The position numbers and the translations under genes are program-made. A stretch of DNA of 20,608 bases from an uncultured Clostridia bacterium. Its GTDB lineage: Bacteria > Bacillota > Clostridia > TANB77 > CAG-508. Every line of letters begins with the position of its first letter. Positions within the stretch are counted from its first letter, which is position 1. Where the stretch lies: contig CAKPGU010000023.1 of the NCBI GenBank assembly GCA_934155265.1, positions 1 through 20,608 on the forward strand. The letters run 5' to 3'. Below the pieces are notes generated by a model, which was not told the origin of the DNA, ran no database searches, and saw only the letters and a program-made list of their open reading frames with translations. Shown piece after piece: positions 1 through 7,247 of this stretch.

Positions 1-1529
1 AGTTTTTCTTCTAAATGTTTTAACTTTTCATTTTCATCTTCTGTTAATTTTTGAACAGGAATTCCAGTCCATTTTGATATTATTTCAGCTATATTTTCCT
101 CTCCAATTTCAATTATATCTCTATTTTTTCTTTTTCTCCATTTACTAATTTCTCTTTCATATTTTCCCCTAGCTTCATTTTCAGCATCTCTAAGACTAGC
201 AGCTTTTTCAAAATCCTGATTATATATAGCCTCTTCCTTTTCCTTTGATATTACCTCAATTTTTTCCTCTAAAACCTTCATTTCATCTGGCTCTGTAAAA
301 ATTCTCATTCTAACCTGTGAAGCAGACTCATCTATTAAATCAATCGCTTTATCAGGTAAAAATCTATCAGTTATATATCTTACTGATAAACTTACAGCCG
401 CATTTATAGCTTCGTCAGTTATTTTTACATTATGATGAGCTTCATATTTATCTCTTATGCCTTTTATTATCTCTATTGTCTGTGCTTCTGTCGGTTCACC
501 AATATCTACAGTACTAAACCTTCTCTCTAGAGCTGAATCTTTTTCAATATATTTTCTATATTCCTCAATTGTTGTTGCGCCTATTAGCTGAATTTCTCCT
601 CTTGCTAATAATGGTTTCAAAATATTTGCTGCATCAATTGCACCTTCTGCCGCACCAGCTCCAACTATTGTATGTACTTCATCTATAAATAATATAACAT
701 CACCTACTCTTTTTACCTCATTCAAAGCCTTTTTTATTCTTTCCTCAAAATCACCTCTATATTTAGCACCTGCAACCATACCAGATATATCCATACTTAC
801 AATTCTCTTATCTTTTAACCCTTCTGGAACTTCTCCCATTATTATCTTTTCTGCTAACCCCTCTACAATTGCTGTTTTACCAACACCTGGTTCACCTATT
901 AAACAAGGATTATTTTTAGTTCTCCTTGATAATATCTGTATTATTCTTTCAATTTCTTTATCTCTTCCTATTATATTATCAAATTTTCCATTTTCCGCTT
1001 GAAGAGTTAAATCTTCTCCAAATTGATTTAAAGTCGTAGTATTAGCTGAACTTCCTCTTTCATGAGTTTTATCTCTTTTTATATCTTTATCATATTCTTC
1101 CTCATTAATAACTTTTGCAATTTCACTGTAAATTTTAGAAATCTCAACATCTAAATCTGTAATAATCCTTACTGCAACGCAGTCTTCCTCCTTCATTATT
1201 GCCAATAATAGATGTTCAGTTCCTATATAATTATATCCTATTCTCTTAGCCTCTAAAAATGCATTTTCTAAAACTCTTTTAGTTCTTGGTGTAAAACCTA
1301 ATGTTTCTTTTATCTCTTTTCCAATGCCTAAAAGTTCTTCTATTTTTTCCTTTACATTCTCTTCTGTAATTCCTTTATTATTTAAAACCTTTGCAGCAAT
1401 TCCTTCTCCTTCTTTTACTAGTCCATATAAAATATGCTCTGTTCCTATATAATTATGTCCTAATTGTATTGATATGTCATTAGCTATTTCTATAGCTATT
1501 TTTGCTTTATTCGTAAATTTATATATCAT
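1..1529 (-). CDS. clpC: ClpC-type AAA+ unfoldase, partial (C-terminus beyond window)
   Basis: Hsp100/Clp ATPase that unfolds proteins for the ClpP protease in the cytoplasm. The first 509 codons are visible. Residues about 1-145 form the double Clp-N repeat, with two similar YIGTEH segments. The first AAA+ domain follows, with Walker A GEPGVGKT at about 212-219 and Walker B ending in FIDE at about 281-284, then the GATT sensor segment. The last visible part is the coiled-coil middle domain that marks ClpC rather than ClpA. The second AAA+ domain and ClpP loop lie outside; full-length ClpC is about 810-840 aa. The ATG at 1529 has an AGGAGG Shine-Dalgarno sequence 5-6 nt upstream. The usual ctsR-mcsA-mcsB genes are not upstream; instead there is a small sporulation cluster and two copies of the dispersed repeat. 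No in-frame CGG codon was found. Confidence 0.95.
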   Translation of the reverse strand, partial: MIYKFTNKAKIAIEIANDISIQLGHNYIGTEHILYGLVKEGEGIAAKVLNNKGITEENVKEKIEELLGIGKEIKETLGFTPRTKRVLENAFLEAKRIGYNYIGTEHLLLAIMKEEDCVAVRIITDLDVEISKIYSEIAKVINEEEYDKDIKRDKTHERGSSANTTTLNQFGEDLTLQAENGKFDNIIGRDKEIERIIQILSRRTKNNPCLIGEPGVGKTAIVEGLAEKIIMGEVPEGLKDKRIVSMDISGMVAGAKYRGDFEERIKKALNEVKRVGDVILFIDEVHTIVGAGAAEGAIDAANILKPLLARGEIQLIGATTIEEYRKYIEKDSALERRFSTVDIGEPTEAQTIEIIKGIRDKYEAHHNVKITDEAINAAVSLSVRYITDRFLPDKAIDLIDESASQVRMRIFTEPDEMKVLEEKIEVISKEKEEAIYNQDFEKAASLRDAENEARGKYEREISKWRKRKNRDIIEIGEENIAEIISKWTGIPVQKLTEDENEKLKHLEEK

Positions 1530-1553
1530 CTTTTCCTCCTCTTTCAAAAGTGT

Positions 1554-1577
1554 AATTTTGGACCGGGTACATTTTTT
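1554..1577. repeat. Dispersed repeat copy, GGACCGGGTAC type
   Basis: Copy of the short intergenic repeat with core TTTTGGACCGGGTACATTTT, between the 59-aa gene and clpC. A second copy in the same orientation starts about 38 bases further on. It matches copies at 12590, 13779, 13808, 17354 and 17407. Confidence 0.8.
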
Positions 1578-1584
1578 CATTTTT

Positions 1585-1764
1585 TTATTTTGAAAATTTT
1601 GGACCGGGTACATTTTTACCTTTCTTTGTCATCTTAGCCATTTCTTTTGCCTTTTCTTTTTGATCTGGCAATGGTACCCAAGCAAAATATGATGATACAA
1701 ATTCGCCATATTGTGTTGCATCTTCTCCAACCTCTGGATGTGTCTGTTTTTGTTCTTTATCCAT
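1585..1764 (-). CDS. 59-aa hydrophilic protein, unknown function
   Basis: Small ORF starting MDKEQKQTHPEVGEDATQYG, with a short aromatic stretch (FVSSYFAWVPLP) at about 22-33 and a lysine-rich tail. I do not recognise the family. The ATG at 1764 has an AAAGGTAGGTG ribosome-binding site at good spacing. That site is the 3' arm of a terminator-like hairpin behind spoVM, so its accessibility may be controlled. The last nine or so residues (NVPGPKFSK) come from the dispersed repeat, so the original C-terminus was probably near TKKGK. It lies directly behind spoVM on the same strand, which hints at sporulation-linked expression; that is inference. Coding status is fairly likely given the ribosome-binding site and a natural-looking composition. 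Confidence 0.6.
   Translation of the reverse strand: MDKEQKQTHPEVGEDATQYGEFVSSYFAWVPLPDQKEKAKEMAKMTKKGKNVPGPKFSK
1592..1617. repeat. Dispersed repeat copy inside the end of the 59-aa gene
   Basis: Second copy of the GGACCGGGTACATTTT repeat. On the minus strand it is translated as the tail NVPGPKF of the 59-aa protein, so the repeat has been absorbed into a coding region. Confidence 0.8.
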
Positions 1765-1765
1765 A

Positions 1766-1804
1766 AAAAAACACCTACCTTTCTATTAAGGTATGTGCTT
1801 TTTT
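1766..1804 (-). terminator. Hairpin behind spoVM that contains the next gene's RBS
   Basis: On the minus strand, CACATACC pairs with GGTAGGTG (one A-G mismatch), extended by an A-run facing a U-run. This is a Rho-independent terminator shape ending in a run of seven U. The 3' arm is also the Shine-Dalgarno sequence of the 59-aa gene, so read-through transcripts would have a sequestered ribosome-binding site. Confidence 0.6.
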
Positions 1805-1819
1805 TCATTTTTTATTCAA

Positions 1820-1894
1820 TTAATCTTTTATTCCAAATAATAATTTTACAATTCCTCTTAAGCATTTAGGAACTTTTTTTACAACAATGGTCAT
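1820..1894 (-). CDS. spoVM: Stage V sporulation protein M (24 aa)
   Basis: Micro-protein MTIVVKKVPKCLRGIVKLLF plus GIKD. It aligns end to end with SpoVM: basic amphipathic helix, LPK/VPK motif, xxGIVxxxxG core and a short charged tail. The proline at position 9 matches the helix-breaking Pro9 of the Bacillus subtilis protein, which is 26 aa. Known role of the family: an amphipathic helix that recognises the convex forespore membrane, anchors SpoIVA to start spore coat assembly, and can inhibit FtsH. The ATG at 1894 has a near-perfect AAAGGAGGT site about 7 nt upstream. It follows the 48-aa membrane protein by 14 nt, so the two are probably co-transcribed. It is easily missed because of its length; a longer overlapping frame covers the same stretch but is a shadow. 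Confidence 0.88.
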   Translation of the reverse strand: MTIVVKKVPKCLRGIVKLLFGIKD

Positions 1895-1908
1895 ATGTAA
1901 ACCTCCTT

Positions 1909-2055
1909 TTAACAGAGTAACCATAATATTCCTACTAATATTACTACTATTCCTATTAAAAATAGCCAACCTACTACTGGAAGGAATAATACTAGTAATA
2001 TTCCCATTCCTAATCCTATTAAACATACTCCAAATGTCTTTTTTAAGATTTTCAT
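1909..2055 (-). CDS. 48-aa hydrophobic membrane protein upstream of spoVM
   Basis: Small protein starting MKILKKTFGVCLIGLGMG. Two hydrophobic segments (about residues 8-25 and 30-47) are separated by a PVVGW turn, suggesting a helical hairpin in the membrane. The basic N-terminus suggests it stays on the cytoplasmic side. I chose the ATG at 2055, which has TTGGAGGAAA at correct spacing, over the upstream ATG at 2103, which would add 16 unconvincing residues. It is followed closely by spoVM. The function is unknown; a role at the forespore membrane is a guess from its position. Confidence 0.7.
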   Translation of the reverse strand: MKILKKTFGVCLIGLGMGILLVLFLPVVGWLFLIGIVVILVGILWLLC

Positions 2056-2111
2056 TATGATTTCCTCCAAGATTTTTGTTATATTATATTCCTTTAATTT
2101 CAATTATGTGA

Positions 2112-2142
2112 ATTGTAGCTTTTATATAATAGGAAAATATTA
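2112..2142 (-). promoter_or_regulatory. Possible sigma-E-type promoter of the spoVM cluster
   Basis: On the minus strand TAATATT fully matches the sigma-E -35 consensus (KMATATT). It is followed after 16 nt by GCTACAAT, six of eight matches to CATACAAT. The spacing is slightly long. spoVM is sigma-E dependent in Bacillus, which makes the site plausible, but such AT-rich matches also arise by chance. Confidence 0.35.
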
Positions 2143-2159
2143 CTTTACTATTATATAAA
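2121..2159. repeat. 12-bp perfect inverted repeat before the spoVM cluster
   Basis: TTTATATAATAG at 2121-2132 and its exact complement at 2148-2159, with a 15-nt loop. It overlaps the putative sigma-E -35 element and the U-run of the hup terminator. It could be an operator or part of a second, AU-only hairpin. Confidence 0.55.
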
Positions 2160-2192
2160 AAAAGGAAACTCAAGAATAAATCTCAAATCTCC
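2155..2192 (-). terminator. Rho-independent terminator of hup
   Basis: On the minus strand GGAGATTTGAG pairs over 11 positions with CTTGAGTTTCC (several G-U wobbles), with a 7-nt loop and then seven U. It begins 28 nt after the hup stop codon. Confidence 0.7.
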
Positions 2193-2219
2193 TTATCATA
2201 TATTTATATATTTTTATTA

Positions 2220-2495
2220 TTATCCGTTTACTAAATCTTTTAATGCTTTACCAGCTTTGAATACTGGAGCTTTAGATGCAGGTATTTTTATTTCTTCTTT
2301 TGTTTGAGGATTTCTACCTTTTCTAGCAGCTCTTTTTCTAACTTCGAAAGAACCAAATCCAACTAATTGAACTTTGTCTCCTCCTTTTAATGATTCAGCT
2401 ACAACTTCTGTGAATGCATTTACTGCTGCTTCTGTTGCTTTTTTAGATTCTCCTGTTTTTGCAGCGATAGCTGCTACTAATTCAGCTTTGTTCAT
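2220..2495 (-). CDS. hup: HU-family nucleoid DNA-binding protein
   Basis: 91-aa histone-like protein that bends DNA as a dimer and compacts the nucleoid. It starts MNKAELVAAIAAKTGESKKA, the usual HU helix pair. The GFGSFEVRKRAARKGRNPQT segment at about 46-65 includes the flexible DNA-binding arm and the intercalating proline of RNPQT. The length is typical for HU (90-92 aa). The ATG at 2495 has TAGGAGGT upstream. It is followed by its own terminator, so it is probably a single-gene unit. All Arg codons avoid CGG. Confidence 0.95.
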   Translation of the reverse strand: MNKAELVAAIAAKTGESKKATEAAVNAFTEVVAESLKGGDKVQLVGFGSFEVRKRAARKGRNPQTKEEIKIPASKAPVFKAGKALKDLVNG

Positions 2496-2618
2496 TATAC
2501 ATTACCTCCTAATAAATTTTGTATATGTACTTTATATTGCTGCTGTTGCAATATCTGTACCTCTAGTTTATCTTATTCTCCAAATTAAATTAAAATCCCC
2601 TCTTTTTTTTCGAAAATT

Positions 2619-4230
2619 TTAATATATTTTTAGTTTTTCTAAAATATTATATATTTTTTCGCCCCTTGGTAGCATATATATGTCTTCTTTATTATAAATT
2701 TTTAATGCTAAAACTGCTAATACATAAACTATTACAGCAAATAAGATTGATACTATTGTTGCCAATCTTCCTGATATTATTCCTCTTAATAGCAAATATG
2801 CTGTATATGAACATATCCCCATTATAACTGTTGCTATTGCTGGCTTTACAACAAACTTTTTGAATGGTAAATCTAATTTTACATATTTCTTTAATACATT
2901 AAATACAATTGTAAATGCTACTGCATGACATGCTATTGAGCCTATCGCAGCTCCATAAACATTCAATTCTGGTATTGGTAGCAAAATTAGATTTAATATT
3001 AATTTAACTACACATCCAATTCCTAATGCAATTGCAGGAATCATTACTTTTCCAAATCCTTGTAGTGCACCATTTATTGTTTGATCTAAAATTGAGAATA
3101 TTACTGATACAGCTATTAATTGCAACAATAATGCACCTTGATTTGCATTTGGATATAATAAATTTAATATAGGTTGAGCAAAAATTATCATTCCTACTAC
3201 ACATGGTAATCCAATAAGCATTGATGTTAATAGTGAAAAAGATGTTCTTTTTGTAGCTGTTTCTCTATCATTTTTTGCCTTTGCTGCTGAGATTGCTGGC
3301 ACTAGTGCTGTTGCAAATGCAATATTTACTGCTAATGGTAAATTAGTCAATGTGTCAACTTTTCCACTTAATTGTCCATACAACTTTGTTGCAACATCTG
3401 ATGCCATATATGTACTTAAAATTCTCTTTACTGTAAATGAATCTATATTTTTATTAAATGATGTCATTATTGAGCTTAATGTTAATGGAATTGACACCAT
3501 CAATATTTTCTTTATTATTGTTTTTACATTTTCATATTTATAATTTGTTGAGCTTTTAATTTCATTTCCAATTTCTTTTCTTTTAGTTCTATAATAGATA
3601 AATAAATATGCGAAACTTGAAAATGTTGCAAGTGTTGTTGCTACATTTGCACCTGCAGCCATCATTTCTGTAGAAGTTGATGTTACATAAGCAACTATTT
3701 CTACAATTCCAATTGTAAATATTGTTTTAAATATCTGTTCCAATGTCTGTGCTCTTGCTGTTATTTTTAATGTTCTCCTTCCATTAAAATATCCTCTAAA
3801 TACAGATGATATTGAAACAAAAAATATCGCTGGTGCTAAAGCAACAAGTGTTAATTCTGATTCTGGTATTTGTGTCCAATTATATGCAATAACATGTGCT
3901 CCAAAGAATAATAACATTGATCCTATTGCTCCAATTGTTCCAAATGTTGCAAGTGCAACTTTAAATATCCTGTTTGCACCTTTATTGTCTCCGTATTGCA
4001 AGCCTCTCTGATACCAATTTTGATATTGCATTTGGTACTCCTATTGAAGATACTGTAAGTAATAATGCATATATTTGATATCCACTTGCATATATTGCAT
4101 TTCCAGCATCTCCAAAGCCATCTCTATTTGTTAAATATAATGTATATATTAATCCTAAAACTTTAATTAATATTTGCGAGAACATTACTGTTACTACACC
4201 TTGCATAAATGTTTCTTTTTTTACTGCCAT
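2619..4230 (-). CDS. SpoVB/MurJ-type lipid flippase, split by a +1 shift at CGG
   Basis: Multispanning MOP-superfamily flippase (MurJ, SpoVB and Wzx relatives) that would move lipid-linked cell-wall or polysaccharide precursors across the membrane. Two frames are needed: residues 1-79 from the ATG at 4230 (good AGGAGG site), then 457 residues down to 2619, giving 536 aa, normal for the family. The first frame runs to SKLVSERLAI and then meets CGG and a stop three codons later. Skipping the C of CGG (3993) gives GDNKGANRIFKVALATFG, the conserved continuation. Without the shift only about two membrane helices would be made. There is no homopolymer at the break. Its leader carries the long hairpin at 4282-4481. 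SpoVB or general flippase function cannot be decided from sequence; a second SpoVB homologue lies at 13853. Confidence 0.85.
3990..3993 (-). other. +1 frame break at CGGA in the flippase gene
   Basis: Zero frame reads GCA ATA CGG AGA CAA TAA. The conserved protein continues if C at 3993 is skipped and GGA is read as Gly (LAI-G-DNKG). A purine-rich AGAGAGG lies about 9 nt upstream; this is not shared by the other three sites. Confidence 0.9.
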
Positions 4231-4281
4231 AGCTCCTCCTAAATTAATTCTATGATTTTTCTTTCGATTAATTACTTATAA

Positions 4282-4481
4282 TTGTGATATACATATATAT
4301 TAAAATTAATGAAAGGATTTTGTGTATCTAAGTTTAACGTTAGAAAGTCTTATTTAATACAATGAGGGATGTTCAAACATTTATGTTTGAAAGAGGCTCG
4401 TTGTATTAAATTAGAGTTTCAACGGGAAACTTGGCTTATCCAAAATTCTTGAATATATTTTAATATATATGTATATCACAA
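4282..4481 (-). ncRNA. 200-nt near-palindromic RNA or leader element
   Basis: The outer 25 bases at 4282-4306 and 4457-4481 are perfect reverse complements. Inside, further arms pair with few mismatches: AAGAATTTTG with CAAAATCCTT, AAGTTT with AAACTT, and TTTAATACAACGAG with CTCATTGTATTAAA. The top is a 9-bp hairpin TTCAAACAT/ATGTTTGAA. The whole element folds as one long interrupted rod. On the minus strand a TTGATA-17-TATAAT promoter ends 11 bases before it, so transcription would begin at its base. It lies in the 5' leader of the flippase gene, with no obvious U-run terminator. It could be a cis-regulatory leader, a stable small RNA, or a MITE; no target-site duplication was seen. Confidence 0.6.
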
Positions 4482-4491
4482 AATTAATGTA

Positions 4492-4520
4492 ATTATATCT
4501 ATAAAAGTTAAATTTATCAA
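4492..4520 (-). promoter_or_regulatory. Sigma-A promoter for the hairpin/flippase transcript
   Basis: Minus-strand -35 TTGATA (4520-4515), 17-nt spacer, -10 TATAAT (4497-4492). The predicted start near 4485 is within a few bases of the end of the long hairpin. It is divergent from the rplM promoter. Confidence 0.7.
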
Positions 4521-4538
4521 GAACTTTTTCCAAATTTA

Positions 4539-4567
4539 TTGACAAATTCCTATTTTTGTATTAAAAT
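4539..4567 (+). promoter_or_regulatory. Sigma-A promoter of rplM-rpsI
   Basis: -35 TTGACA at 4539-4544, exactly 17 nt, -10 TAAAAT at 4562-4567. The predicted start is near 4574, giving a leader of about 150 nt before rplM. Confidence 0.75.
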
Positions 4568-4585
4568 TGTTAGGTATTATGTTAA

Positions 4586-4645
4586 AATATGATTTAAATA
4601 TGAAACTTCTCCCCGGTAGTTTTAGATTTAAATTTCATATAAATA
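4586..4645 (+). promoter_or_regulatory. Possible L13 autoregulatory leader hairpin
   Basis: ATATGAAA at about 4599 pairs with TTTCATAT at about 4633, with the GC-rich patch CTTCTCCCCGGTAG inside the loop region, unusual in this AT-rich leader. An L13 leader family is known upstream of rplM in low-GC Gram-positives, where the ribosomal protein binds its own mRNA. Placement supports this, but I could not match the consensus. Confidence 0.4.
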
Positions 4646-4657
4646 AAAATCAAGTAA

Positions 4658-4687
4658 AATAAATTGTAACTTAGACAACAATTTATT
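4658..4687 (+). repeat. 10-bp inverted repeat in the rplM leader
   Basis: AATAAATTGT and ACAATTTATT are perfect complements around a 10-nt loop, ending about 40 nt before the rplM start. It may be part of the leader fold. Confidence 0.5.
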
Positions 4688-4727
4688 ACACTTAAAAAAT
4701 AAAAATTTAGGGAGGGTAAATATTACC

Positions 4728-5162
4728 ATGAATAACGTTACATATAGTGCAAAAAAAGAAACAGTTGAAAGAAAATGGTATATAATTGATGCAGCTAACA
4801 AACCATTAGGTAGAGTTGCAACAGAAGCTGCTAGATTATTAAGAGGAAAACATAAACCAACTTTCACACCAAATATTGATACAGGTGATAATGTTATAAT
4901 TATCAATTGTAAAGATGTTGTATTAACAGGAAATAAAATGAATTCTAAAATTTACAGACATCACTCAGGTTACATTGGAGGAATGAAAGAAACTCCAGCA
5001 TCAGTAATGCTTACAAAAAATCCAGAAAAAGCTATGACATTAGCTGTTAAAGGAATGTTACCACACAATTCTTTAGGAAGAAAAATGGCAACAAAATTAA
5101 GAGTATTCGCTGGTAGCGAACATAATTTACAAGCACAAAAACCAGAAATTTGGAATTATTAA
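4728..5162 (+). CDS. rplM: Ribosomal protein L13 (uL13)
   Basis: 144-aa large-subunit ribosomal protein, the usual length (about 145). Recognisable segments are RKWYIIDAANKPLGRVATEA near residues 11-30, the INCKDVVLTGNK segment and the GMLPHNSLGRKMATKLRVFA block near 105-124. It is an early-assembling protein bound to 23S rRNA. The ATG at 4728 follows a GGGAGGG site. rpsI follows 18 nt after the stop, the conserved rplM-rpsI pair. Expression is probably driven by the promoter at 4539 and may be autoregulated through the leader. Confidence 0.97.
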   Translation: MNNVTYSAKKETVERKWYIIDAANKPLGRVATEAARLLRGKHKPTFTPNIDTGDNVIIINCKDVVLTGNKMNSKIYRHHSGYIGGMKETPASVMLTKNPEKAMTLAVKGMLPHNSLGRKMATKLRVFAGSEHNLQAQKPEIWNY

Positions 5163-5180
5163 TAAGGAGGAACTATTATA

Positions 5181-5582
5181 ATGGCTAAGTCAAATAAAAT
5201 CGTATATATGGGTACAGGTAGAAGAAAAAGTTCTATAGCTAGAGTAAGATTAGTTGAAGGAACAGGAAAAATAACAATAAACGGAAAAGATATTGAAGAA
5301 TTTTTCGATTTAGAAACATTAAAAGTTATTGTTAGACAACCATTAACAGTTACAAATACATTAACAAAATATGATGTTATTTGTTCAGTTTATGGTGGCG
5401 GTGTTTCTGGTCAAGCCGGAGCTATCAGACATGGTATAGCTAGAGCTTTAAACGAAGCTAATTCAGAATACAGACCAGCTTTAAAATCAAACGGATTCTT
5501 AACAAGAGATCCTCGTATGAAAGAAAGAAAGAAATATGGTCTTAAAAAAGCTAGAAAAGCACCACAATTTAGTAAGAGATAA
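5181..5582 (+). CDS. rpsI: Ribosomal protein S9 (uS9)
   Basis: 133-aa small-subunit protein. The GTGRRKSSIARVRL motif lies near residues 11-24, GGGVSGQAGAIRHGIARAL near 72-90, and the tail ends in the invariant SKR that reaches the P-site tRNA. The ATG at 5181 has AAGGAGGAA upstream. It is followed at once by a strong terminator, so the operon has two genes. Glycine codons after AAC (AAC GGA) are read normally here, so the base string CGGA alone does not break a frame. Confidence 0.97.
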   Translation: MAKSNKIVYMGTGRRKSSIARVRLVEGTGKITINGKDIEEFFDLETLKVIVRQPLTVTNTLTKYDVICSVYGGGVSGQAGAIRHGIARALNEANSEYRPALKSNGFLTRDPRMKERKKYGLKKARKAPQFSKR

Positions 5583-5594
5583 TCAAAAAGATTT

Positions 5595-5630
5595 TAAAAA
5601 ACCTACATTATTAACAAATGTAGGTTTTTT
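5595..5630 (+). terminator. Terminator of rplM-rpsI
   Basis: AACCTACATT pairs with AATGTAGGTT, flanked by an A-run and a T-run, 15-20 nt after the rpsI stop. It is a classic Rho-independent shape. Confidence 0.9.
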
Positions 5631-5634
5631 ATTG

Positions 5635-5669
5635 TAAAAAAAGCCACGAAAATTTTTCGTAGCTTTTTA
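5635..5669 (-). terminator. Terminator of the 476-aa gene (probably bidirectional)
   Basis: AAAAAGCCACGAAAA pairs with TTTTCGTAGCTTTTT with one wobble. It sits just past the stop of the convergent minus-strand gene and could act in both directions. Confidence 0.85.
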
Positions 5670-5686
5670 CTGTAGAGATATTTTAG

Positions 5687-7117
5687 TTAAGGATTAAGTA
5701 CCTCCATATTCTCCCCAGGCACAAATCCATGCCATACTATGCCATCACTGACAAAGTATGTTTCTAGCATTTTTCCTCTTTCCATCATTGTTACTTCTAC
5801 CAGAAGTACTCCATATAAAATTTTATTTACCTCTTCTCCTGACTTTTGGATAAGATAATCTGACACAAATCGTCTCCACTTTTCAATAGAAACGAAGCAC
5901 TCTTCCCCTCTTCCATATTTATTTAATATTATCAAGTCAAAATGTAAATATAAGCACTCGATTTTTCCTGTTGGTAATTTAAAAATTTCTGAATCAAGCA
6001 AATCTTTATCTGTAAAGTAGTTGTTTTCCCTTTTTTTAATATTGGTGATTCGTTTTATTTTCATTATATTGTTTATAAAGAAAGTATTATCTTCTTGGAG
6101 CAATTCTGAAAAATAATCATCTGTTGTCATACACTCTGGAATCTTCCATGAAATTTTCACATTGTTGCATTCAGCATAATATCTAAATGCTACTGCTATG
6201 TAACATTCAAAAAAATGCTCTATAAATTTGTACTTTTTTATGGTTGTCATTCCTTTTTTACGTAGTTTTGGGAATAATGTATCAAATATATTAGCTACAT
6301 CAGATGTAGCTAATGCTCCTATTTCAACCACCGGTGTAAATTCACACAAAAACTCTTTTCTGTCATTCCAACTATATTTAACAAATAAAGTTATTCTATC
6401 GTCAAATATTTTTTCAATAAACTGATCTTTCAAATAAAATACACCATATTGCATTTCCCTATCGTATGGTTGTCTCCCAAATATTAAATCTGGAATTAAA
6501 TTTGCAATTCCAAGATAACTCCAATTCCTCGTTCCTCCTGTTCTTTTTTGTAAATCTAACATTTGTTCTTTTGACAACTCAATAACATCAGTGTGTATAC
6601 GGCCTTTATACCGTTCATGACACAATGCCAGCAGAATTCTTTTTTGAGTGTTTATCCAGCTGATGTTTGAGTAAATATTGTTTTTACCATAACTCGCAAC
6701 ATCTTGTATTTTCAAGACTTTTAAAAACTCTGAAACCTCTCTTGTTTCTTCATTTTCGAGTATCTTTTTAACATTTAATTTAGTATATGATGATATTACT
6801 GCTGTCAGCTGTACTGGACATTCATATTCTGCTTGTACATTTTTCCATACACTAAAAGCAAATCGCCAATCATTTACAGCCATAAGAATAATGTTTACAT
6901 TTTCAGGCTTATCATCTTCATTGATTACATTTGGTATCCGCAAAGACGGATCATTTTCACTGAGCAATTGATATAAACAGTAATCTGCCGGTTCAGCAAA
7001 CATTGTAAATACATTGTCTACATTTTGCATTTCTTTTGCTATTTTTTCCAAAGAATTCCGTAATTCTTTTCCTTCTGGATCTGATAAAAAAATATCAATA
7101 TAGTCTTTTTTTTGCAT
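5687..7117 (-). CDS. 476-aa hypothetical protein, accessory
   Basis: I do not recognise this protein. It starts MQKKDYIDIFLSDPEGKELR, has no signal peptide or clear membrane span, and looks like a soluble protein of mixed alpha/beta character. It is rich in charged and aromatic residues, with cysteines scattered rather than in a metal-binding pattern. The ATG at 7117 has an AAGGAG site, and its own TTGACA-17-TAAAAT promoter and terminator make it a single-gene unit. Its base use differs from the neighbours: CGG serves as an in-frame Arg codon at residues 20, 60 and 169, and CCG also occurs, while the surrounding housekeeping genes lack CGG. This suggests horizontal acquisition. Confidence 0.75.
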   Translation of the reverse strand: MQKKDYIDIFLSDPEGKELRNSLEKIAKEMQNVDNVFTMFAEPADYCLYQLLSENDPSLRIPNVINEDDKPENVNIILMAVNDWRFAFSVWKNVQAEYECPVQLTAVISSYTKLNVKKILENEETREVSEFLKVLKIQDVASYGKNNIYSNISWINTQKRILLALCHERYKGRIHTDVIELSKEQMLDLQKRTGGTRNWSYLGIANLIPDLIFGRQPYDREMQYGVFYLKDQFIEKIFDDRITLFVKYSWNDRKEFLCEFTPVVEIGALATSDVANIFDTLFPKLRKKGMTTIKKYKFIEHFFECYIAVAFRYYAECNNVKISWKIPECMTTDDYFSELLQEDNTFFINNIMKIKRITNIKKRENNYFTDKDLLDSEIFKLPTGKIECLYLHFDLIILNKYGRGEECFVSIEKWRRFVSDYLIQKSGEEVNKILYGVLLVEVTMMERGKMLETYFVSDGIVWHGFVPGENMEVLNP

Positions 7118-7178
7118 GCTTTTTCTCCTTTTTTATTTTAGGCAATCTCTACAGTTAACTAAATTTTACCATATAGTT

Positions 7179-7207
7179 ATTTTAGCATAGTGTATAAATT
7201 ATGTCAA
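7179..7207 (-). promoter_or_regulatory. Sigma-A promoter of the 476-aa gene
   Basis: Minus-strand -35 TTGACA (7207-7202), 17-nt spacer, -10 TAAAAT (7184-7179), about 60 nt before the start codon. Confidence 0.75.
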
Positions 7208-7247
7208 GTCGCTTATATTTTTATAAAACAATAACCATCTACCTTGC

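Noticed and set aside
1820..2026. 68-residue minus-strand frame covering spoVM and part of the 48-aa gene
   Set aside because: Its first two thirds are the 48-aa gene in another frame; only the last 24 codons, starting at the strong ribosome-binding site, are real (spoVM).
2374..2622. Plus-strand frame antisense to hup
   Set aside because: Shadow of the HU coding region; no ribosome-binding site or family.
3990..4003. prfB-like frameshift with internal Shine-Dalgarno
   Set aside because: An AGAGAGG lies upstream of the flippase site, but the other three sites have no comparable sequence.
4282..4481. Retron msr-msd or 6S RNA
   Set aside because: No reverse transcriptase gene nearby, and neither the conserved retron features nor the 6S central bubble could be placed with confidence.
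4270..4495. MITE with target-site duplication
   Set aside because: Terminal repeats are perfect, but I see no convincing short duplication in the AT-rich flanks.
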